Of a stretch of DNA of 64,000 nucleotides, positions 52,695 through 60,216 are shown one piece after another; the first letter of the stretch is position 1, and every line of letters starts with the position of its first letter. The notes under the pieces are model-generated. The model was not told the DNA's origin. It saw nothing but the letters and a program-made list of their open reading frames with translations, and ran no database searches. Source of the DNA: CAWHYG01 sp963833505 (GTDB taxonomy: Bacteria > Eisenbacteria > RBG-16-71-46 > CAIMUX01); contig CAWHYG010000007.1 in assembly GCA_963833505.1 (NCBI GenBank), positions 1 to 64,000 of the forward strand, read 5' to 3'. Both the position numbers and the translations under genes were made by a program.

Positions 52695-53525
52695 TCACCG
52701 GGCGGCCCGGCCGGCTGATCCGGCCTCAAGTCTGGCCCGAAGTTCTCGCTTGTCGGTCCTTGCGAGCTCCGCTCGCAGCCATCGCCCCGCAGCCCGGTTC
52801 TTCCGCTGGAGATCTTCCGGGTCGCGGACGTAGGAGAGCCGGGTGAATCTCCGCATCACGGCCGGCGGCAGCTCGTAGTGCACGTAGCGGGAACCGAAGT
52901 CGTAGTGCAACGGAGCATAGCGCATCCGTAGCACCTCGAGCAGCGTGTCCAGGATCACCCTGCGGTAGTTGTCGATCGCCTCGATGTCGTTTCCGCGCTG
53001 GATCTCCTTTTGGACGAAGCAGCCAAACATTCGATGGCGCAGGGACAGCCGCTCCCGGCGGGCCTGGATCCGGTTCAAGAAAGCGGGGCCGTCGATCGGG
53101 CGGGCGACGCCGACCTTCGATTTGTCAAACAAGAACACCGGTGGACCGTGCACCGCCGGGTCGAGGTACTTGTCCTCGGCGCTGTGCTTGAACACCGCCA
53201 GATCGACGATCAGATACGGGCTGGCGCCGCGCAGGCGATAGAAAGCCTGCTGATAATTGTGTTCCGCGGGAAAGGGAATGGACACCTTGAGCTCGATCGG
53301 CGAGAGCGCGACCAGGGCGCGTTCGACGGCGGGGAACACCTCGTGCACCCGTGGATCGTCGGCGTCGGCATTCAGATCGATGTCGGACCAGCGGTCGATC
53401 CGGCCCCAGCTCGCGGCTCCGGCTTCCCACAGCGCGTGCACGAAATCCAGCGGCCGCAGCGCCTGGGTGATCGCCTGGGTCACATCCGTTCGCTGCGGCG
53501 TGTGTTTCCTCACCATGGCGCGCAT
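52695..53525 (-). CDS. Nucleotidyltransferase-domain protein
   Basis: About 276 residues. The N-terminal nucleotidyltransferase motif is GAASWGRIDRWSDIDLNADAD near residue 35 (GxxSxGxxDxxSDID), giving two metal-binding Asp residues, with a third acidic position in IELKVSIPF or IVDLAVFK. The C-terminal half is helical (RERLSLRHRMFGCFVQKEIQRGNDIEAIDNYRR). It resembles aminoglycoside nucleotidyltransferase-like enzymes but is not assigned to a drug class. Start codon uncertain (TTG 53552, ATG 53525 or ATG 53516); none has a clear ribosome binding site. Confidence 0.75.
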   Translation of the reverse strand: MRAMVRKHTPQRTDVTQAITQALRPLDFVHALWEAGAASWGRIDRWSDIDLNADADDPRVHEVFPAVERALVALSPIELKVSIPFPAEHNYQQAFYRLRGASPYLIVDLAVFKHSAEDKYLDPAVHGPPVFLFDKSKVGVARPIDGPAFLNRIQARRERLSLRHRMFGCFVQKEIQRGNDIEAIDNYRRVILDTLLEVLRMRYAPLHYDFGSRYVHYELPPAVMRRFTRLSYVRDPEDLQRKNRAAGRWLRAELARTDKRELRARLEAGSAGRAAR

Positions 53526-53846
53526 TGTGGATGAATTTGGAAAGTGCGGCAACCGTTCTCATAGGGTCGTGAAGCGCAGGCAGGGGTCCTTCCCAACCCG
53601 GCGCGGGACCGATCACCATTCGATTCGCCTTGCCTCAGGCCGGCCTGGTCCGTCTGCGGGAGAATGGTGCCAGCCTGAGGAGTCGCCCCATCGTCGTGCG
53701 ATGACAGCGAAGCCTGTGCCGTCTCTTGACTCGTCCCTGATGTGAGAGCAGCCTGGATGGGCCGAAGCCCGGCGACCTCCCGCCGTCGTGGTCTGGTCGG
53801 CGTTATGGCTTGTACGTCCTCGGAGCAACGCTTCAAGGAGGCGTCC

Positions 53847-56800
53847 ATGCTGGCGATCAAGTCCTCGATCGTATGTCGATCCGTAGTCACATTGGTCATG
53901 CGTACGGTAGGTCGATCCAGAAACAACCGGGTCATGCGTGTGCTGCCGGTTGTCTTCCTCGTCGGGAGCGCCGTTTCGGCCGATTCTCCGGCGAGAGCAG
54001 AGCTCCTCATGGCGGCTCCGTTCCTTTCCTATGACGCGGGAGGTGGACCCTGTTCCGTCGCCGTCGGAGACTTGAACGGGGACGGGAAGCCGGATCTGGC
54101 GGTGGCAAACAACAGCGACAGCACGGTGTCGATTCTCCTGGGCAACGGGGACGGGACATTCGGGGAGAAACACGACTTCCCGACGGGGAGCGGTCCCTAT
54201 TCCGTGTCCATCGGGGATTTGAACGGGGACGGGAAGCCGGATCTGGCGGTGGCGAACAACGGCGACAACACGGTTTCGATTCTCCCGGGCAACGGGGACG
54301 GGACATTCGAGGCGAGGACCGACTACGGAGCCGGGAGCTCTCCCGAGTTCGTGGCCATCGGAGACTTGAACGGGGACGGGAAGCCGGACCTGGCCGTGGC
54401 CAACCTGAATTCCCGGACGGTATCGGTGTTCCTGGGCAACGGGGATGGGACCTTCGGGGCGAAGAACGACTACGGAGCGGAAAGCAGTCCCACTTCCGTG
54501 GCCATCGGGGACCTGAACGGGGACGGGAAGCCCGACCTGGTGGTCGCGAATTCGAACTGCTGCTACCCCGGCTCCAACGCGGTGTCGGTGATGTTGGGCA
54601 ACGGGGATGGGACCTTTGGGACCAGGCACGACTATGGAACGGGGCTCTGGCCGCTCTCCGTGGCCATCGGGGACTTGAACGGGGATGGGAAGCCGGACCT
54701 GGCGCTGGCGAACAACGGGGACAAGACAGTGTCCGTGCTGTTGGGCAACGGGGACGGGACCTTCGGCGTGAGGCACGACTACGGAACCGGGGGCAGTCCC
54801 TCTTCCGTGGCCATCGGGGATTTGAACGGGGACGGGAAACCGGACCTGGCTGCGTCGAACTTCGGACCCAACACGGTGTCTGTGTTCCTGGGCAACGGGG
54901 ACGGGACTCTTGGGGCGGCCAACGACTACGGAACCGGGACGAAGCCCAGTTCCGTGGTCATCTGGGACTTGAACGGGGACGGGAAGCCGGACCTGGCCGT
55001 GGCGAATGAGTCGTCGAGTACGGTGTCTGTGATGCCGGGCAACGGGAACGGAACCTTCGGGGCGAAGAACGCTTACGGGACGGGAACCGGCCCCACCTTC
55101 GTGGCCATCGGAGACTTGAACAGCGACGGGAAGTCGGACCTGGCTGCGACGAACTACAGCCCCAGCACCGTGTCGGTGCTGGTGGGCAACGGAGACGGGA
55201 CCTTCGGGGCGAAGAACGACTACGGAACCGGGATGGACCCCAGTTGCGTGGCCATCGGGGACTTGAACAGGGACGGGAATCCGGACCTGGCCGTGACGAA
55301 CTCCGGCTCCAGCACGGTGTCGGTGCTGCTGGGCAACGGGGACGGGACCCTCACAGGGAAGAACGACTACGGAACCGGGAGCCGTCCCCAGTCCGTGGCC
55401 ATCGGAGACTTGAACGGGGACGGGAAGCCGGACCTGGCCGTGGCGAACTCCGGCTCCAACACGGTGTCGGTGCTGGTGGGCAACGGGGACGGGACCTTCG
55501 GGGCGAAGCACGACTACGGAACCGGGAGCGCTCCGAGTTCCGTGGCGATCGGGGATTTGAACGGGGATGGAAACCTGGACCTGGCCGTGGCGAACGATGG
55601 CGCCAACACGGTGTCGATCCTTCTGGGCAACGGAGATGGGACGTTCGGGACGAAGAACGACTACGGAACAGGGAGCGGTCCGGCTTCCGTGGCCGTCGGA
55701 GACTTGAACGAGGACGGGAAGCCGGACCTGGCCGTCGCGAACTACGGCTCCAACACAGTGTCGGTGCTGCTGGGCGACGGGGATGGGACCTTCGAGGCGA
55801 AAAGTGACTTCGAAACACTGCACAAGCCACATTCCGTGGCGATCGGAGACTTGAACGGGGACGGGAAACTGGATCTGGCCGCGGCGAGCCCCCAATCCAA
55901 CGCCGCATCGGTGCTGCTGGGCAACGGGGACGGAACCTTCGGAGCGAAGCACGACTACGGAACAGGGAGCGAGCCCTTTGCTGTGGCCATCGGGGACTTG
56001 AACGGGGATGGGAATCCGGACCTGGCCGCGGCGAACAATGGCTCCAGCACGGTTTCGGCGCTGCTCAACATCGGACCCGGTTCCGGATGCCTCCATCCGT
56101 TCAACGCCGTGTGTCCCGCGAATGCCGACTCCTTGCACACCACCCAGCCGGAGTTGCGGTGGAGCGGCACGCCCGGCTGCGCCGGCTCGGAGCAATACAC
56201 GGTGTTCTGGGAGCGCGGGCCTGGATTCACCGAGGCAGACTCCGCGACCGCCGGCGCCGACACGTTCTTCGTGTTCCCGCCCGACTCCTTGAAGACGCAC
56301 CAGCTTTACTACTGGCGAATCGTGGCTCGCGATGGACAGGGACACGTCGTCCGGTCGGATCCACAGGCGGGCGATTGGTTCTACATCATCGACGACAGCA
56401 CGCCGGTGCTTTTGGAACCGGCCGTCGCAGCTCAGCAGGATGGGATCATGGTTTCCTGGAAGATCGCTGATGGAGCCGGCTTGACTGGATTCAAGATCTA
56501 CCGGCGCGTCGACGCGGCGCAGGGAGCGGCTGCCGAGTGGACCTGCATCGCCCCGAGCGTTCCGAGCTGTGGGCAGTCCTGCCGGTACCTGGATAGCGGC
56601 GTCGATCCCGGCGTTCGATACGACTACGAGGTCGAGGCCTTTGGTCCGACAGGCTCGATCGGCCGGTTCGGCCCGGTGTCCGCGCAGGCGGCGACTGTGA
56701 GTCTGGCGCTCAGGGTGCTGCCGAACCCGGGAACGGGCGTGATGACCCTGTCCCTGGGCTTGCCGAAGAGCGGGGACGTGATCCTCCGCGTCTTCGACTC

Positions 56801-56972
56801 GGCCGGACGCGAGGTCTCGCGGGACTTCCTTGCCGGGCTGAAGGCCGGAGTGCGGCAGGAGAGGTGGGACGTTCGCGATCGCCTGGGCCATCCGCTACCG
56901 AGCGGCAGCTACTACGTGCGGTTGGAGGCGCCGTCCGGACAGAGGCTCGCCAGGTGGTTGGTGTTGAGGTAG
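53847..56972 (+). CDS. Secreted FG-GAP/VCBS repeat protein with FlgD-like tail
   Basis: 1041 residues from an ATG six bases after AAGGAGG; an internal ATG (53934) gives a more conventional signal peptide (MRVLPVVFLVGSAVSADS). Fourteen 49-residue repeats follow, each with VAIGDLNGDGKPDLAVAN, the FG-GAP calcium-binding motif DxNxDGxxD, and LLGNGDGTFGAKNDYG; they should form one or two beta-propellers. After them come a fibronectin-like region (residues ~730-950) and a C-terminal FlgD-like sandwich with VLPNPGTGVMTLSLGLP and SGSYYVRLEAPSGQRLARWL, probably a sorting or anchoring domain. Adhesion or matrix role likely. It is followed 107 bases on by another large secreted protein gene. Confidence 0.88.
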   Translation: MLAIKSSIVCRSVVTLVMRTVGRSRNNRVMRVLPVVFLVGSAVSADSPARAELLMAAPFLSYDAGGGPCSVAVGDLNGDGKPDLAVANNSDSTVSILLGNGDGTFGEKHDFPTGSGPYSVSIGDLNGDGKPDLAVANNGDNTVSILPGNGDGTFEARTDYGAGSSPEFVAIGDLNGDGKPDLAVANLNSRTVSVFLGNGDGTFGAKNDYGAESSPTSVAIGDLNGDGKPDLVVANSNCCYPGSNAVSVMLGNGDGTFGTRHDYGTGLWPLSVAIGDLNGDGKPDLALANNGDKTVSVLLGNGDGTFGVRHDYGTGGSPSSVAIGDLNGDGKPDLAASNFGPNTVSVFLGNGDGTLGAANDYGTGTKPSSVVIWDLNGDGKPDLAVANESSSTVSVMPGNGNGTFGAKNAYGTGTGPTFVAIGDLNSDGKSDLAATNYSPSTVSVLVGNGDGTFGAKNDYGTGMDPSCVAIGDLNRDGNPDLAVTNSGSSTVSVLLGNGDGTLTGKNDYGTGSRPQSVAIGDLNGDGKPDLAVANSGSNTVSVLVGNGDGTFGAKHDYGTGSAPSSVAIGDLNGDGNLDLAVANDGANTVSILLGNGDGTFGTKNDYGTGSGPASVAVGDLNEDGKPDLAVANYGSNTVSVLLGDGDGTFEAKSDFETLHKPHSVAIGDLNGDGKLDLAAASPQSNAASVLLGNGDGTFGAKHDYGTGSEPFAVAIGDLNGDGNPDLAAANNGSSTVSALLNIGPGSGCLHPFNAVCPANADSLHTTQPELRWSGTPGCAGSEQYTVFWERGPGFTEADSATAGADTFFVFPPDSLKTHQLYYWRIVARDGQGHVVRSDPQAGDWFYIIDDSTPVLLEPAVAAQQDGIMVSWKIADGAGLTGFKIYRRVDAAQGAAAEWTCIAPSVPSCGQSCRYLDSGVDPGVRYDYEVEAFGPTGSIGRFGPVSAQAATVSLALRVLPNPGTGVMTLSLGLPKSGDVILRVFDSAGREVSRDFLAGLKAGVRQERWDVRDRLGHPLPSGSYYVRLEAPSGQRLARWLVLR
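54066..56066 (+). repeat. Fourteen tandem 147-bp coding repeats
   Basis: Units share long identical DNA blocks (for example GACTTGAACGGGGACGGGAA and GGCAACGGGGACGGGAC). Most are 147 bases; the fourth is longer because of an insert encoding NCCYPG. The conservation at DNA level implies recent expansion or ongoing gene conversion. Confidence 0.88.
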
Positions 56973-57079
56973 CGACAAGAGCGATTCTGATGTCCTCGCT
57001 TGCGACAGCCAAACGTCGTATAATGAGTCTGGGTACGTCTACCGCTTGAGAGTCCCCCAACAGCCCATGGAGGTCCACA

Positions 57080-59911
57080 TTGCGCCGGGCTAAGCCGTTC
57101 TCCAGGCATGGTTCCCTTGTCCTCGGTGTCGGATTCGCGTTTGTCCTTGGCCTCGCCGCAGCCGTCGGACTCGCCCGGGCGGGCGAGCCCAAAGGTGATC
57201 CCGACCAGGAAGGCCCGCCGCAGCACATCACGCCGGACGAGCTTCTCCGACGGGCGGTCCGCGGGGCCGAGCAGGCCCCGATCGGGCCGATCCTGACGCG
57301 GCCGCAGACGGGCGCGCCCGGAGGGGTCAACTGGACCTTCCTCGGCCCGCAACCGATCACGAACGAATACTGGTCGGGCAACGCCGACGCTTCCGGCCGT
57401 GTCTCCGCGGTGATCGCCGATCCACGCAATCCCGCCCGGGTCTACCTGGCCGCGGCCCAGGGGGGCGTGTGGAAGAGCACTGACACCGGCGTCACCTGGA
57501 CGCCGATGGGCGACGGTCTCTCCTCGCTGGCTTCCGGCTCGATCGCCTTCGATCCCGCCAATCCCGACGTGATCTACTACGGCACGGGCGAGCAGCACTA
57601 CTCCGGGGACAGCTTCTACGGCGACGGGCTATTCCGCAGCGCCGACCAGGCCGTGACCTGGAGCAAGATCGCCACCACCACCGAGGTCGGCTCCTACATC
57701 GCCCGCGTGCTCGTGCAGCCGGGCAGCACCGGCGTCATCCTTGTCGCCAGCGACATGGGGATCGTGCGGAGCACCGACGGCGGCAACAGCTGGGCCGTGG
57801 CCCTTTCGGGCAACTGGGGCAACGATCTGGGCATCGATCCCATCACACCGACGAACTTCTACGCCTCCGTCTACGGTCAGGGGATCTATGAGTCGACGGA
57901 CAGCGGCGCCACCTGGGCGCTGCTTTCCGGCGGCCTTCCGGTCAGCGGGTTCGCCCGCATCAACTTCGCCGTCGGCCACGCCCAGCCGCAGAACAACGTG
58001 GTCCTCTACGCCGGCTTCCTGACCGCCGAAGGCAACCTCTACGGGATGTACAAGTCGGTCAACGGCGGCGTCGCCTGGACGCAGCTTCCGTCGACCCCGA
58101 ACTACCCCAACGGCCAGGGGTGGTATGACAACACGGTGGTTATCGATCCGTCGTCCGCCGATGCCAGCGTCTGCCTCGCCGGCGGGGTTTTCCCCTACCA
58201 GCTGGGCTACTACGGGGTCGTCCGCACCACCGACGGCGGCGCGACCTGGACCGACGTCACCATCGGCATCGACGGCAGCCAGGTGCACCCGGACCAGCAC
58301 TTCCTCTCCTACGGACCCGACGACCGGCTCTGGTTGGGGAACGACGGCGGAGTCTGGAACTCCACCGACAACGGCGATCACTGGACCGACTGCAACCACA
58401 CTCTCGCCATCACGCAGTTCTACACCGCCGGACTCCATCCCAGCAATCCGGACTTCATGCTCGGCGGCAACCAGGACAACGGGACCGTTCGCTACGACGG
58501 CAACCTGGCCTGGCCGCAGCTGGACTCGGGCGACGGCGGCCCCTGCCCGGTGGAGGTGAACAGCTCGAACTACTACTACTCGTCCTACGTCCTGCTCGAT
58601 CCGCTCAGCAAGTGGTACAACGGGAACTACCTGGGCAACTACACGGGTCCCTGGCTCGGCGACCGCGTGAGCTGGGCCAACGCGCCCTGCTTCGCCGATC
58701 CGAACGGCGCCCACACCATCCTTGCCGGCACCCATCGCGTCTGGCGTACGACCAACGGCGGAAGCAACTGGACGGCGATCAGCGGCGATCTGGCCGCGCC
58801 CGATGGCTACCTTCTTTCGTTGGCGGTGGCCCACGGCGCATCCAACACGCTCTACAGCGGGAGCAGCAACGGCCTGGTCTACGTCACCACGGACGCTGTC
58901 ACCTGGAATCCTCGCGATAACGGTATCCCGGCGGCCGCGATCCCGAGTATCTGCGTCGATCCTTCGAACTGGCAGACCGCCTATCTCTGCGTCACCGCGC
59001 CTTCGGGAGGGCGGGTCTACCGGACGCCGAACGCCGGCGTCACCTGGACGTCGATCACCGGCGATCTTCCCACCGGTGTAAGGGGGATGTCGCTCGCGGT
59101 CGACTTCCGGGTCCATCCCAGCCGGCTCTATCTCGGTACGGACTACGGAGTCTACATGTCCATCAACGGCGGCGTGAACTGGGTCAAGACCGCCGGCATT
59201 CCGAGCCTGGCCATGTTCAACCTCTGGATCGATGTCGCCAACAGCTACCTGGTGGCGGCCAGCCACGGACGCGGCATGTGGCGCGCCCCGCTGGATGTAA
59301 CGCCGCCGGCGGTGGCCGTGACCTCGCCGGTCGGCGGGGAGATCTGGAACATCGGCAGCGACCAGAACATCACCTGGACCGCAACCGACCCCTCCGGGGT
59401 CGACTCCGTCTCCATCCGGCTCTCGCGCGACGGCGGGATCTCCTACCCCACGATCATCGCGCAAGGGGTGTCCAACACCGGGACGTATCCCTGGATTGTT
59501 GCCGGCCCGGCCTCCACGACCTGCCGGGTTCAGGTGACAGCCTACGATCTCGCGGGGAATCATGGGGCCGGAAACAGCCCGGCGAACTTCACCATCGCCG
59601 ACACCACGACCGTGGGCGTGCCGCTCTCGGCCGCAAGTGGCGGGACGCGGCTGCAGGTGGTCAATCCGTTCCGTCCGCCAGCCGTCATCCGGTACCGGCT
59701 GCCGCAGCAACGGGCCGTACAGGTGGAGATCCTCGATCCCGCCGGCCGCTGCGTGGCGCACCTGGAGAGCGGCGTGCACGATGCCGGCAGCTACCAGATT
59801 GAGTGGAAGGGTCAGGATGACGCCGGCCGCAACCTGCCCGCCGGCGCGTATTTCTGCCGCATGACCGTGGGCGGGCAGACCCTGGTCAGGCGGTTGGCCC
59901 TGCTGAGGTGA
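57080..59911 (+). CDS. Secreted sortilin/BNR-repeat propeller protein with FlgD-like tail
   Basis: 943 residues from a TTG 5-6 bases after GGAGGT. The signal peptide is LVLGVGFAFVLGLAAAVGLARA. The body (about residues 90-730) is a beta-propeller with many Asp-box/BNR motifs such as GGVWKSTDTGVTWTPMG, GIVRSTDGGNSWAVAL and YGVVRTTDGGATWTDV, as in sortilin-like and glycosidase-related proteins. An Ig-like domain (ITWTATDPSGVDSVSIRLSR) and a C-terminal FlgD-like tail (VNPFRPPAVIRYRLPQ, PAGAYFCRMTVGGQTLVRRL) follow. No catalytic signature is evident. It is secreted and probably surface-bound through the tail. Confidence 0.88.
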   Translation: MRRAKPFSRHGSLVLGVGFAFVLGLAAAVGLARAGEPKGDPDQEGPPQHITPDELLRRAVRGAEQAPIGPILTRPQTGAPGGVNWTFLGPQPITNEYWSGNADASGRVSAVIADPRNPARVYLAAAQGGVWKSTDTGVTWTPMGDGLSSLASGSIAFDPANPDVIYYGTGEQHYSGDSFYGDGLFRSADQAVTWSKIATTTEVGSYIARVLVQPGSTGVILVASDMGIVRSTDGGNSWAVALSGNWGNDLGIDPITPTNFYASVYGQGIYESTDSGATWALLSGGLPVSGFARINFAVGHAQPQNNVVLYAGFLTAEGNLYGMYKSVNGGVAWTQLPSTPNYPNGQGWYDNTVVIDPSSADASVCLAGGVFPYQLGYYGVVRTTDGGATWTDVTIGIDGSQVHPDQHFLSYGPDDRLWLGNDGGVWNSTDNGDHWTDCNHTLAITQFYTAGLHPSNPDFMLGGNQDNGTVRYDGNLAWPQLDSGDGGPCPVEVNSSNYYYSSYVLLDPLSKWYNGNYLGNYTGPWLGDRVSWANAPCFADPNGAHTILAGTHRVWRTTNGGSNWTAISGDLAAPDGYLLSLAVAHGASNTLYSGSSNGLVYVTTDAVTWNPRDNGIPAAAIPSICVDPSNWQTAYLCVTAPSGGRVYRTPNAGVTWTSITGDLPTGVRGMSLAVDFRVHPSRLYLGTDYGVYMSINGGVNWVKTAGIPSLAMFNLWIDVANSYLVAASHGRGMWRAPLDVTPPAVAVTSPVGGEIWNIGSDQNITWTATDPSGVDSVSIRLSRDGGISYPTIIAQGVSNTGTYPWIVAGPASTTCRVQVTAYDLAGNHGAGNSPANFTIADTTTVGVPLSAASGGTRLQVVNPFRPPAVIRYRLPQQRAVQVEILDPAGRCVAHLESGVHDAGSYQIEWKGQDDAGRNLPAGAYFCRMTVGGQTLVRRLALLR

Positions 59912-59919
59912 ACCGGGGG

Positions 59920-59947
59920 CATGCGCCGGCGCAGTCACCGGCGCATG
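59920..59947. terminator. Hairpin after the sortilin-like gene
   Basis: Arms CATGCGCCGG (59920-59929) and CCGGCGCATG (59938-59947) pair perfectly with an 8-base loop, just after the stop at 59911 and just before an opposed gene remnant. No T-run. Confidence 0.6.
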
Positions 59948-59950
59948 GCC

Positions 59951-60103
59951 CTACCTGAATAACAGCAACTTCCGATTCGCCGAACCATCCGCCATGGTGA
60001 GGCGAGCCAGATAGATCCCGCTCTGGGCCACGGCGCCCCGGTCGGTTTGTCCGTTCCACAGGATCGAGTGTTCGCCCGGGGTCAACAGCCTGTCGAGTGG
60101 ATT
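59951..60103 (-). pseudogene. FlgD-like tail fragment of a lost secreted protein
   Basis: On the minus strand LDRLLTPGEHSILWNGQTDR, GAVAQSGIYLARLTMADGSA and NRKLLLFR before a stop match the C-terminal strand pattern of FlgD-like tails. Upstream the frame turns into sequence antisense to the lysine biosynthesis gene leader with no similarity. Only the tail of a former gene remains. Confidence 0.65.
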
Positions 60104-60216
60104 GCGTGTTGTGTCTTGGCGCGCCGTTGCGCCGTTGTGACCCGGCTTTGCCGCTGCCATACTGCCGCGTTTTCGAAAGCCGGAGCTCGGGGCCTGGGCA
60201 ACACGGGAGTGGAGGT

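Noticed and set aside
53613..56891. 1092-codon minus-strand open frame opposite the FG-GAP gene
   Set aside because: Its repetitive PVPVQVPDGHG pattern is the antisense reading of the tandem FG-GAP repeats; no start signal or family match.
57629..59938. 769-codon minus-strand frame opposite the sortilin-like gene
   Set aside because: Antisense shadow of a well-supported secreted propeller gene; Val/Arg/Gly-rich low-information sequence.
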